Below are positions 40,250 to 49,231 of a stretch of 64,000 nt of DNA, in pieces (within the stretch, counting starts at the first letter, position 1; each line of letters starts with the position of its first letter). The notes beneath the pieces were generated by a model that made no database searches, was not told the origin of the DNA, and saw nothing but the letters and a program-made list of their open reading frames with translations. Source of the DNA: an uncultured Alphaproteobacteria bacterium (GTDB lineage Bacteria > Pseudomonadota > Alphaproteobacteria > HIMB59); NCBI GenBank assembly GCA_902515765.1, contig CABXVZ010000003.1, positions 1 through 64,000 of the forward strand, written 5' to 3'. The translations under genes and the position numbers were made by a program.

Positions 40250-41017
40250 ATGTATTTAAAAAGTTTTGATTTAAAAAATAAAATGGCACTAGTTACTGGT
40301 GCAGGAAAAGGCATTGGAAGAGCATCAGCGATAGCTCTAGCTGAAGCTGGTGCAGATTTAATTATTTTAAGTAGAACTGAGTCAGAACTTAAAAAAGTAG
40401 AAAAAGAAATAACAAAATTAAAAAGGAAATGTAAATTTTTTGTGTGTGATTTATTTGATGATAATCAAATAATTGATATTTTCAGTAAAATTAAGAAACT
40501 TGATATTTTAGTAAATAATGCTGGAACGAATATACCTGCACACTTTACAAAAATTAAAAAGAAAGATATGGATTATATGGTTGATTTAAATATCAAAGCA
40601 GCTTTTCAAGTAGCTCAATTAGCATCTAATGTAATGTTAAAATCCAAAAATAGAAAATTTATCGGAGGAAGTATTATTAATATGTCTTCTCAATTAGGCA
40701 AGGTAGGAGCTCCTAATAGAAGCACCTATAACATGACGAAGTTTGGAATTGAGGGATTAACTAAGGGCATGGCCATAGATTTAGCTTCTAATAACATTAG
40801 AGTAAACTCTATATGTCCTACTTTTGTTGAGACACCTATGGTTAAAAAGTTTTTTCTAGATAAAAGTTTTAAAAAGAAAACTTTAGAAAACATTCCTCTT
40901 GGTAGATTTGCCACTGAAAGTGATATCGCCACAGCTGTTGTATATTTGGCCTCTAATGGTTCGTCAATGATGACAGGATCATCTCTAGTTATAGATGGTG
41001 GATGGACAGCAAAATAA
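40250..41017 (+). CDS. SDR family oxidoreductase
   Basis: ALVTGAGKGIGRASAIALAEAGADL, NNAGTN, STYNMTKFGIEG, GSSLVIDGGWTAK. Confidence 0.95.
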   Translation: MYLKSFDLKNKMALVTGAGKGIGRASAIALAEAGADLIILSRTESELKKVEKEITKLKRKCKFFVCDLFDDNQIIDIFSKIKKLDILVNNAGTNIPAHFTKIKKKDMDYMVDLNIKAAFQVAQLASNVMLKSKNRKFIGGSIINMSSQLGKVGAPNRSTYNMTKFGIEGLTKGMAIDLASNNIRVNSICPTFVETPMVKKFFLDKSFKKKTLENIPLGRFATESDIATAVVYLASNGSSMMTGSSLVIDGGWTAK

Positions 41018-41023
41018 ATTTTT

Positions 41024-41575
41024 ATGACAAATAAACTTATTTCTGATGAAATTTTTGGTAAACAATTTTTTGCAAAGTACTATCTAGTAATACTTGGCGT
41101 TATTCTACTAACTGTAACATCAAAAATATCTATACCTTTCTTTCCAATAGCTATGACCTTGCAAACACTAATTGTATATTTTATCTCTTCTTTCATGGGT
41201 ATCTTTGGTTTTTACTCAGTTTTAATTTATTTAATATTAGGGACTCTAGGTTTGCCTTTATTTACTAATGGCGGAGGTTTGGAATATTTAGCATCTCCGA
41301 TGTATGGTTTTTTATATGGTATGGTTTTGGCTTCTTTTGTTATTTCTTATATTCTTAAAAAGAGTTTGATGATTAATCTTACTAAAATTAGTGTAGCTAT
41401 TTTATCTGGTACTTTTACTATTTATTTTTTTGGTGTATGCCATCTCTCTTTTTTTATAGGATTTAAAGAAGCATTTATGATTGGTTTTTTGCCACTAATA
41501 TATAGTGAGTTATTCAAAGCTATATTAGCTATAGTAATGATTTATGGACTATTATTAAAAGTTAATAAGAAATAA
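41024..41575 (+). CDS. bioY: BioY-family biotin transporter substrate-specificity component
   Basis: Hydrophobic; SIPFFPIAMTLQTLIVYFISSFMG...LGTLGLPLFTNGGGLEYLASPMYGFLYGM is typical BioY. Confidence 0.85.
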   Translation: MTNKLISDEIFGKQFFAKYYLVILGVILLTVTSKISIPFFPIAMTLQTLIVYFISSFMGIFGFYSVLIYLILGTLGLPLFTNGGGLEYLASPMYGFLYGMVLASFVISYILKKSLMINLTKISVAILSGTFTIYFFGVCHLSFFIGFKEAFMIGFLPLIYSELFKAILAIVMIYGLLLKVNKK

Positions 41576-41619
41576 ATTTATAAAGAGCTACATACTAATG
41601 CTGTTTTATTCGTATTACA

Positions 41620-42285
41620 TTATTTACTCATATGACTCTTAACAATAGATAAGCCCAAAGATACAGCAGGACCTATTCCAAAAGCAAATATTAAAGTTCC
41701 CAAGCCCACAGTCCCTCCAAGATACCACCCTACAAATACAACTGTAATTTCAAGAGAGGCGCGAACAAAAGAAATAGGATAGTTAGTAATTCTTGTTAAG
41801 CCTGACATTAAACCGTCTCTAGGACCTGGGCCTAAATTTGCTACTAAATAAATACCACTTCCAAAGCCAACTAGAAGAACTGCAACAATAGTCAATAAAT
41901 ATTGGTGATAAACTGATGTGGGAGGATCAAAGTAAAAAGAGGTTACATCTATGACAATAGCTATGATAAAAACATTTAAAATAGTTCCTATCCCTGGTTT
42001 TTGTTTTAGAAATATCCATAGAAATAAAACAATCAGACTGATTATAAAGGTTGTACTTCCTACAGAAAGGCCTGTTATAATTGACATTCCCTCAGATAAA
42101 ACAAGCCATGGTGAATTTCCGGTAGATGAAATCAAAATTAAAGCCTCGCCTAAACCAAAACAAAAAAGGCCCAATAATAGAAAAAATAAAGTTTGAATTT
42201 TAGGCTTAAAATTTAAAGGGCTATCTGAGCTCCATGATTTTTTAGGTATATCTTTGATCTTCAAAAAATTAAAAAAAGAAAACAT
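41620..42285 (-). CDS. YczE/YitT-like membrane protein
   Basis: GEALILISSTGNSPWLVLSEGMSIITGLSVGSTTFIISL...VANLGPGPRDGLMSGLTRITNYPI. Confidence 0.75.
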   Translation of the reverse strand: MFSFFNFLKIKDIPKKSWSSDSPLNFKPKIQTLFFLLLGLFCFGLGEALILISSTGNSPWLVLSEGMSIITGLSVGSTTFIISLIVLFLWIFLKQKPGIGTILNVFIIAIVIDVTSFYFDPPTSVYHQYLLTIVAVLLVGFGSGIYLVANLGPGPRDGLMSGLTRITNYPISFVRASLEITVVFVGWYLGGTVGLGTLIFAFGIGPAVSLGLSIVKSHMSK

Positions 42286-42316
42286 AAAAATTATTTTTAA
42301 AATAAATTATTTTTAA

Positions 42317-43297
42317 TTACCAACGGTGATGAATGTCTTCTTTTAGATATTGGCTATAAACATCTTTTATTAAGGGCATGAGAGAGGAAATATCATCTAA
42401 ATGAACAGCATTAACATTCTTAGATAATTGATAATTTTTTTTTGCGCCAGGTATAGCAACAGTAATTTCTTGATGCATCAATATCCACTTGAGAGCCAAG
42501 TCTGTTAATGAAAAATTATTAGGTATTAGTTTCTTTATTTCCTCAACAGCTTGAAGACCTTTATCAAAATTTACGCCAGAAAAAGTTTCACCTACATCAA
42601 AGGCCTCACCCTTAATATTATAATTACGATGATCATTAGCAGGAAAAGATGAGCTTTCACTCATTTTACCAGTTAATAAACCACTCGCCAAGGGAACTCT
42701 GGCAATTATCGCAACATTTTTTTTAGCAGCTTCTTGAAAAAATTCTTCAGCAGGCTTTTGACGAAACATATTAAAGATGATTTGAATGCTTTTGACATTT
42801 GAGAACTGAATTGCATCCATGGCTTCAGAAACTTTTTCAACACTCACTCCGTAATAAGAAATCTTTCCTTTTTTTACTATTTCATCCATCATTTCATAAG
42901 TTTCTTTTTTTGAACAAACATCAGAAGGGGGACAGTGAAGTTGTAATAAATCAATACAATCCACCCCAAGATTTATTAAAGATCGATCAATAAAACTCTC
43001 TATATTGTTTAAATTATATCCCTTAGATGTATGTGGGTTTAATCTCCTACCTGATTTTGTAGCAACATAAATTTTTTCATTTGTTGATTTTAATAACTCA
43101 CCTACAAACCTTTCACTTCTGCCATCACCGTAAACATCAGCAGTGTCAAAAAAATTTATTCCATGATCTAAAGATGATTTTAAAACTTCAGTGGCATCCT
43201 CTTTTGATACATCACCCCACTCTGAACCAATAGCCCAACATCCAAGACCAACCTCAGATACCTTCCATCCAACATCAGAAAAATCTCTAAATTTCAA
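42317..43297 (-). CDS. Aldo/keto reductase
   Basis: EVGLGCWAIGSEWG, DHGINFFDTADVYGDGRSERFVGELLK, YYGVSVEKV. Confidence 0.92.
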   Translation of the reverse strand: MKFRDFSDVGWKVSEVGLGCWAIGSEWGDVSKEDATEVLKSSLDHGINFFDTADVYGDGRSERFVGELLKSTNEKIYVATKSGRRLNPHTSKGYNLNNIESFIDRSLINLGVDCIDLLQLHCPPSDVCSKKETYEMMDEIVKKGKISYYGVSVEKVSEAMDAIQFSNVKSIQIIFNMFRQKPAEEFFQEAAKKNVAIIARVPLASGLLTGKMSESSSFPANDHRNYNIKGEAFDVGETFSGVNFDKGLQAVEEIKKLIPNNFSLTDLALKWILMHQEITVAIPGAKKNYQLSKNVNAVHLDDISSLMPLIKDVYSQYLKEDIHHRW

Positions 43298-43299
43298 TT

Positions 43300-43746
43300 T
43301 TATAACTCTCCTTGAATTATATATTTAAGAATTCGAACCACTTGTTTTGTGTTTGATGCAACTGCAGAAGCAGCGGCATCTATTTCTTTTAATGCATGCT
43401 GTTGATCTTCATTATGTATGACAATTATTGATTTATTAAGAGCTGCTGCATATCCTGCATCAAAGGCAGCGTTCCATTGCTTATATTTTTCTCCAAACTT
43501 AACAATTACAACGTCACAATCTTGAATGTGCTTTTTAGTTCTAATAGAATTAATATTAGCTCCTTTTTGATCTTTCCAAAAATTTTTTTCTTCAGCACCT
43601 AATATCTCTACACCACAATTATCAGAGTTTTTGTGATTGGTTACAGGAGAGGTAAATTGAATATCTAGTTTATCTACTTCGCAAAGATCAATAACTTCTT
43701 GGCGCCAATTACTATGAATTTCGCCAGCTAAATATACTGTGATCAT
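43300..43746 (-). CDS. YtoQ-family protein
   Basis: MITVYLAGEIHSNWRQEVIDLCE...FTSPVTNHKNSDNCG...DCDVVIVKFGEKYKQWNAAFDAGYAAALNKSIIVIH. Confidence 0.8.
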   Translation of the reverse strand: MITVYLAGEIHSNWRQEVIDLCEVDKLDIQFTSPVTNHKNSDNCGVEILGAEEKNFWKDQKGANINSIRTKKHIQDCDVVIVKFGEKYKQWNAAFDAGYAAALNKSIIVIHNEDQQHALKEIDAAASAVASNTKQVVRILKYIIQGEL

Positions 43747-43774
43747 TTTATAATCTCAAAACTTTTAATAAAAG

Positions 43775-43823
43775 AAGTGGTGAGCCCAACAGGATTCGAA
43801 CCTGTGACACCCTGATTAAAAGT
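43775..43823. repeat. Left 49-bp direct repeat = 3' end of tRNA-Lys (att site, no functional tRNA)
   Basis: aagtggtgagcccaacaggattcgaacctgtgacaccctgattaaaagt, identical to 51296-51344. Confidence 0.9.
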
Positions 43824-44041
43824 TAGTGTGTCTTGGTTCTCAAACCCAACAAGATAAACCTTTTCTAAGCATTGATTTAATCTGTCCACCTTCAGTCCAC
43901 CTTTCTTAATCTACCTTAATCATTTTAACCTAAATATGAATCAATTTTTTTAAACTTGGGTGGACTACACCGAACCCCATGACGCGTGTGCGAGAACCTA
44001 CTGTTTCTGAATCATACAGGGGTTATTTATTCATAAATGAT

Positions 44042-44107
44042 AAAAGATACGCTCGTAATGTTTTAAGCGTACCTGTGAATCTTAAAACGCGTTTATCATA
44101 GGTTTAT
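44042..44107. repeat. Left arm of ~66-bp imperfect inverted repeat
   Basis: Reverse complement of 44471-44536 matches at 57/66 positions by eye. Confidence 0.8.
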
Positions 44108-44175
44108 ATCTTACCTTTGGTTAAGTTTTTAACCCCCCCTACTCGTAGCGTGTTGCTTCTGATGAAGTAGTAAAT

Positions 44176-44496
44176 ATGTACAAACCTAATATTCCAATAG
44201 TGCCATTAGAGCAGCGGATTGAAATGTTGAAGGCATTATCTTGTGTCGATATTGTTAGACCTTACCACAACCTTGAATATGTTTCAGGTTGTAAAGAGTT
44301 AAATGTTGATATTTTTGTCGTTGGGGAAGACTGGGGAAAAAAACCATATAATCTTGACGTTGATAATTTCATAATAAGTATGGGAAAAAAAATTCAAAAA
44401 GTTAAATATAATTCAATAACGTCATCTACTAAAATAAAAGAAATTGTTTTGGAACAGTATTTATCAAGGAATAAACCTCTGATAAATGCGTTTTAA
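44176..44496 (+). pseudogene. C-terminal fragment of a TagD-like glycerol-3-phosphate cytidylyltransferase family protein
   Basis: VPLEQRIEMLKALSCVDIVRPY...VDIFVVGEDWG...STKIKEIV matches the cytidylyltransferase C-half; HxGH-containing N-terminus missing; last residues encoded in the inverted-repeat arm. Confidence 0.65.
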
Positions 44497-44536
44497 GATA
44501 CATAGGTTCGCTTAAAACATTGCGAGCATAGTTTTT
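44471..44536. repeat. Right arm of ~66-bp imperfect inverted repeat
   Basis: See 44042-44107. Confidence 0.8.
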
Positions 44537-44645
44537 CCTCTTTTACCCATTGAGTAATTCTTCGAATGTTGCCCCATGATCCATGGTATGTATCTTCATC
44601 TATTTCATACATCCATCCGTAAAAATCGATCATAAGAGGTTACAT

Positions 44646-45068
44646 ATGAAATATATTACAATTATTTTTTTAGCATTTTTTACAACACAATCACTAGCAG
44701 ACAGCTTTGTTTTAGAAATGCTTAACAAAAGAACAGATGGACAAAGGATGGTATTCTCTGAAGATATCAAACATGTGGAGGTTGGCGACACAATCACATG
44801 GTTACCAACTACAAAAAACCATAATGTCCATTTCCTAGCAGGTCCAGAAAGTTGGGACATGCCTAAGCCTAGTCGAATAAACAAAGAATATTCATACACA
44901 TTTGAGATCCCAGGAATCTATTACTATCAATGTACTCCACATGATTCAGTAGGCATGATAGCACTAGTGGTTGTGGGTGGAGATACTTCTAATATAGATG
45001 TTATTGCTGAAGCAAAAGCAGTTGGCAAGGGTAAAAAGAAACTGAAACAATTGCTAGAACAATTATAA
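44646..45068 (+). CDS. Cupredoxin (pseudoazurin/plastocyanin-like), exported
   Basis: MKYITIIFLAFFTTQSLA signal peptide; VEVGDTITWLPTTKNHNVHF, YYYQCTPHDSVGMIALVVVG copper ligands (His, Cys, His, Met). Confidence 0.9.
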   Translation: MKYITIIFLAFFTTQSLADSFVLEMLNKRTDGQRMVFSEDIKHVEVGDTITWLPTTKNHNVHFLAGPESWDMPKPSRINKEYSYTFEIPGIYYYQCTPHDSVGMIALVVVGGDTSNIDVIAEAKAVGKGKKKLKQLLEQL

Positions 45069-45071
45069 TTT

Positions 45072-45479
45072 ATGAAATTTATATCATACGTCAGAAAGAT
45101 TCCTGAGTTCAAAGGAGCAAATTGGTTAATACGTACTCCAATTGGCATTGTGTTTATACTTCAGGGGTTGTCTAAGTTTCCATTGAGTATCGATGATGCA
45201 CAAGCATTTGGCCTGCCAATGACAGTATGGTTCTCTGCAGCTTGGGGTGAATTGATGAGTGGTATAGGTTTGCTGTTAGGAGGAACTTTTATATCTGGTG
45301 ATCGTGTTGGAGATCTATTAACACGTTTTAGTGGCATTGTAATTTGTTGCATAATGACTGGAGTAATACTGATAGGTGAACCTGAAAGCATTTGGTATGT
45401 ATTGCTTTATGATCATTTACATCTAATGCTGTTCTGTGGTGGTTTGTTTTTCGTTTTAAGAGGAAATAGAGTAAAGTGA
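45072..45479 (+). CDS. DoxX-family membrane protein
   Basis: WLIRTPIGIVFILQGLSKFPLS...WFSAAWGELMSGIGLLLGG hydrophobic DoxX-like pattern. Confidence 0.75.
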   Translation: MKFISYVRKIPEFKGANWLIRTPIGIVFILQGLSKFPLSIDDAQAFGLPMTVWFSAAWGELMSGIGLLLGGTFISGDRVGDLLTRFSGIVICCIMTGVILIGEPESIWYVLLYDHLHLMLFCGGLFFVLRGNRVK

Positions 45480-45567
45480 AAGATAAGTTCGAAATTAAAT
45501 TTTTATAAGATAGGCTATCGAATAAGAATTAAGTAATTTTATTAATCAAATAATAAGGAGATTATAA

Positions 45568-45876
45568 ATGTTAGTACTAGGACAAATTAAGTTGATTAAA
45601 GATTTTCAAGAATGGAAAAAAATGGTTCAAGAAAATGGCGATAAATTAAAAGAATATGGAATGACTTTTATATTTGCGGGAACTCAAGCAAACGATAACA
45701 CCATATTAAATACAGTTATGCACTTTCAATCTAAGGAGCACTTACAAAAATTTCAATCAGATGAAGAGTTAACCAAGCGTAGAGCAGAGGTTGTAGATGT
45801 TAATTCAGCTGTAATGACTCCAATTTCTGATACTGCTTTTACCAACTTCCCTGAGCCTTTGACCATAGAGGGGTAA
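45568..45876 (+). CDS. Small conserved-hypothetical protein (ferredoxin-like/ABM-type fold suspected)
   Basis: Intact 102-aa ORF with upstream aaggag RBS; LIKDFQEWKKMVQENGDKLKEYGMTFIFAGT. Confidence 0.6.
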   Translation: MLVLGQIKLIKDFQEWKKMVQENGDKLKEYGMTFIFAGTQANDNTILNTVMHFQSKEHLQKFQSDEELTKRRAEVVDVNSAVMTPISDTAFTNFPEPLTIEG

Positions 45877-46013
45877 TTGTGATTAACTAAATGTTAGTGA
45901 AAATCATACAAATATAGTTATTATTTAATAAGAAAGGTATACATAGGTTAAACAGAATAGGGAACAACTCTATTAGTTTAGACTTTATTGGGTTAGATAA
46001 TTTAGCACTTCTT

Positions 46014-46059
46014 CCTGTCACGCAGGAGGTCGCGGGCTCGAGTCCCCTTGGCTCCACCA
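46014..46059 (+). pseudogene. tRNA-Asp(GTC)-like 3'-half fragment ending in CCA
   Basis: cctgtcacgcaggaggtcgcgggctcgagtccccttggctccacca: anticodon loop CTGTCAC, T-arm and acceptor-CCA; no matching 5' acceptor strand (GGAGCCA) upstream. Confidence 0.7.
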
Positions 46060-46229
46060 TTTACCTTAATAAAAAATAATAAACTGCTGATATCATAATA
46101 ATTATAACCCCATATCAAAAACAATCTTAAATAATTCGAAATACAGTTCAAAAAATTAGTAAAATTATTTATAGGAGTTACTTTATTTTTTTTTATTTTA
46201 TTAAATTTGAAATTTATTATTTTTCCTCT

Positions 46230-46988
46230 GTGATATACAAAGAGGTAGTTACTAAAGTTAAACATTGGAGTACAAGAACTTTTAGTTTTACGACTACAAG
46301 AAATTATCCAAATAAATTTAACAATGGAGAATTCACAATGATAGGTTTAGAAGATGAGGGAAAGAGTATAATGAGAGCATACTCTATTGCTTCTGCAAAT
46401 CATGAGGATTTTCTAGAATTTTTATCGATTAAATTAGATAAAGGCCCTCTTACATCAAAATTACGAAATATAAAAATAGGTGATGAAGTATTAATTCAGA
46501 ATAAATCTACAGGTACTCTTGTAATAGATTATCTTAAACCAGGAAGAAATTTGTACTTGTTATCTACAGGAACAGGGCTTGCACCATTTATGTCAATCAT
46601 AAAAGACCCTATGACATATGAAAGATTTGAAAAAGTTGTATTAACGCATACTGTCCCAGATCCTACACAACTAGCTTATTTAGAGGAGCTGACATTGTTT
46701 AATAATAGATGGAATATAATCACTAATAATAAATTTAATTATTTCAGCACACTTACAAGAGCTCCATGGGACAATATTGGTAGAATTACCCAATGGATAA
46801 AAGAAGATAGATTGCATAAAGCTATTAAATTTGAGCCTATTAGTTCAGAATTAGATAGGTTTATGGTCTGTGGTTCTTTAAATTTTAATAGAGAATTAAT
46901 TGAATATTTTAAAAATCTTGGACTTTCTGAGGGCAATACTTCAGTTCAAGGAGAATATTTAGTTGAAAAAGCGTTTGTTGAGAAGTAA
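46230..46988 (+). CDS. Ferredoxin-NADP reductase (FNR family)
   Basis: MRAYSIASANHEDFLEFLSIKLDKGPLTSKL, LYLLSTGTGLAPFMSIIKDP, FMVCGSLNFNRELIEYF, C-terminal YLVEKAFVEK. Confidence 0.9.
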   Translation: MIYKEVVTKVKHWSTRTFSFTTTRNYPNKFNNGEFTMIGLEDEGKSIMRAYSIASANHEDFLEFLSIKLDKGPLTSKLRNIKIGDEVLIQNKSTGTLVIDYLKPGRNLYLLSTGTGLAPFMSIIKDPMTYERFEKVVLTHTVPDPTQLAYLEELTLFNNRWNIITNNKFNYFSTLTRAPWDNIGRITQWIKEDRLHKAIKFEPISSELDRFMVCGSLNFNRELIEYFKNLGLSEGNTSVQGEYLVEKAFVEK

Positions 46989-47012
46989 TTGCCCTCAAGT
47001 CAGTAGATATAT

Positions 47013-48209
47013 TTATTTAGTATAATTTTTTGCTTCCTCAGACCCTCCTGTTGCATCACCTTTACTATAAGAGTGTTTACCTGTACCAGCTAATTCGCCT
47101 TCTGAAATAATTGTATACTCTGTTCTTTGTGGTTTTCCATCAAAGAGACACTCTAATATTTCTCTTACACCTGCAGCATATCTTGCTTGAGCAGAAAGAG
47201 AAGTGCCAGATGTATGAGGAGTCATACCTTGATTTGGCATCGTTCTCCAAATATGATCGTTCGGTGCTGGTTGAGGAAACCACACATCACCTGCGTAGCC
47301 CGATAATTGTCCTGACTTTAATGCATCTGCAATGGCATCTTTATCACAAATTTTTCCTCTTGCCGTATTTACTATATATGCACCTTTTTTCATTTTACTG
47401 ATTAACTCTGCATTAAACATATGCTCAGTTTCTGGGTGCAAAGGGCAATTAATTGTAACTACATCACAAACGGATACAAGTGACTCAACGCTCTCATGAA
47501 AAGTTAAGTTTAGTTCACTTTCGACACTTTCTGGCAATCGATGTCTGTCAAAATAATGTAAATGTGTATCAAATGGTTTCATTTTTCTTAATGCATCTAA
47601 ACCTATTCTACCAGCAGCAACAGTTCCAATATGCATACCCTCAACATCATAAGATCTTTTAACAGCATCAGCTATATTCCATCCACCAGCTTTCACTATG
47701 GCATGCTGATTATGATAATCTCTTACCATTGATATGATCATCATAACGATATGCTCAGCAACTGATCTTGAATTACAAAAGGTAACTTCCATGACATCAA
47801 TTTTGTGGTCCATTGCAGCTTGTAAGTCTACATGATCAGAGCCAATTCCCGCAGTTATGGCCATTTTCAAGTTAGGTGCTGTTTCCATTTTTGTTCTAGT
47901 TAAATAATATGGCCAAAACGGTTGAGATATAACAATATCAGCATCTTTTAGCTCTTTGTCAGCTTGACAGTCCTCACCGTCTTTATCACTAGTTACAACT
48001 AACTCATGGCCCAAATCCTCTAAAAATTTTCTAAGACCAAGCTCACCTGACACACACCCAAGTAATTGGCCGGGGTTAAAGTCTATAGATTTTGGTGTTG
48101 GAAGAGTCTGGCCATCTGGATATTTTTCAATTTTGGGGATTGTAGTCAGCGGATAACTTTCGGGCATTCCTTCAGTTGGGTCGTCGTATAAAACACATAA
48201 TATTTTCAT
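47013..48209 (-). CDS. fdh: NAD-dependent formate dehydrogenase (D-2-hydroxyacid dehydrogenase superfamily)
   Basis: KILCVLYDDPTEGMPESYP...GQTLPTPKSIDFNPGQLLGCVSGELGLRKFLE...NTARGKICDKDAI...GYAGDVWFPQPAPNDHIWRTMPNQGMTPHTSGT...GTGKHSYSKGDATGGSEEA; internal ATG start (MKILCVLYDD) preferred. Confidence 0.93.
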   Translation of the reverse strand: MKILCVLYDDPTEGMPESYPLTTIPKIEKYPDGQTLPTPKSIDFNPGQLLGCVSGELGLRKFLEDLGHELVVTSDKDGEDCQADKELKDADIVISQPFWPYYLTRTKMETAPNLKMAITAGIGSDHVDLQAAMDHKIDVMEVTFCNSRSVAEHIVMMIISMVRDYHNQHAIVKAGGWNIADAVKRSYDVEGMHIGTVAAGRIGLDALRKMKPFDTHLHYFDRHRLPESVESELNLTFHESVESLVSVCDVVTINCPLHPETEHMFNAELISKMKKGAYIVNTARGKICDKDAIADALKSGQLSGYAGDVWFPQPAPNDHIWRTMPNQGMTPHTSGTSLSAQARYAAGVREILECLFDGKPQRTEYTIISEGELAGTGKHSYSKGDATGGSEEAKNYTK

Positions 48210-48582
48210 TTTTTTTTCCTTTTTAATTTCACCTGAATTATTTTTTTTAAAAAAATTATTAAAAAAATTTTTCACATAATTAAATTAATAAATTTAATAG
48301 TGAAAAAATATGTAAAAAAAAAATAAATAATAAAATCAATATCAAGAATTGTTTTAACTAATAAGTTACAAATAATCTAATACTCAATATTTTTTTATAG
48401 CAAAACTATTATTAATATAACTACTAAATAGGTTTATTTAGTAAATGATTTCAATAAAGTTCTAATAGTTATTAAAATAGTAATAAAGATAATTATTCTG
48501 AACTGTATTACAAATAACACGTCTCTAAAATATTTATAAAATTAGGTGAAAAGTAATTAAAAGTTATCTATTATCGTATTAA

Positions 48583-49191
48583 TTGAAAAAGATATTTATT
48601 ATTTATGGTCATCATAATACTAAAGACTCTTTTAATGCTGAAATAAGGAACACTTTTATTAAAGAAGCAAAATTAAACGGCCATTATATTGATTTAGTTA
48701 ATTTATTTGATGAAGAGACTCAATTACCTTTTTATGATCAAAATATAAACCCTCCACCAAAATTAGTATTAGATTATAGAAAAAGACTGGAAAAATCTGA
48801 TGTAATGTTTTTAATTGGTGCTTGTCATAATTTAAGACTTAATAGCATATTAGAGAATTGGATAGATTGGGTGCTTCACCCTAAATGGTTCTTTTCTTAC
48901 AGATCAATGTTTCAAAGTAGTAAATTTTTTAAAAATTATGGTTACCTCGTACCTGGAGCAATGAAAGGAAAACTGGGAATTGTTTCCATAACTTATGGTG
49001 GGCCCATGATTAGTTATTGGAATTTTAGTTTTTTTGATAACATACCTTTTAGAAGAATTAAGAAATCTGTATTTAAACTAGGGGGTTTAAGGACAAAATA
49101 TATTAGATTTTATTCTATCTTACCCAATTTAGACAAAAAGACTTTTAATAAGCATATGACAAGAGTGAAAAAGCTTGCAAAATCAATATAA
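48583..49191 (+). CDS. NAD(P)H dehydrogenase (quinone)-like flavodoxin-fold protein (KefF/MdaB-like)
   Basis: KIFIIYGHHNTKDSFNAEIRNTFIKEA...FLIGACHNLRLNSILENWIDWVL...GKLGIVSITYGGP. Confidence 0.8.
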   Translation: MKKIFIIYGHHNTKDSFNAEIRNTFIKEAKLNGHYIDLVNLFDEETQLPFYDQNINPPPKLVLDYRKRLEKSDVMFLIGACHNLRLNSILENWIDWVLHPKWFFSYRSMFQSSKFFKNYGYLVPGAMKGKLGIVSITYGGPMISYWNFSFFDNIPFRRIKKSVFKLGGLRTKYIRFYSILPNLDKKTFNKHMTRVKKLAKSI

Positions 49192-49231
49192 ATAATGACA
49201 TTTTCAATTAACTTAAAATTTATTTCCTTAA

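Noticed and set aside
43778-43823. Second tRNA-Lys gene at the left island border
   Set aside because: Only the 3' half (anticodon loop to CCA) is present; sequence diverges immediately after AAAAGT, so it is an att duplication, not a functional tRNA.
44042-44536. Inverted-repeat unit interpreted as an integron gene cassette with attC sites
   Set aside because: No integron integrase in the window, repeats are inverted rather than directly repeated, and no clear R'/R'' core sites could be confirmed by eye.
46002-46265. 87-aa minus-strand ORF in the track
   Set aside because: It runs through the tRNA-Asp-like fragment and low-complexity AT sequence with no recognisable domain; treated as spurious.
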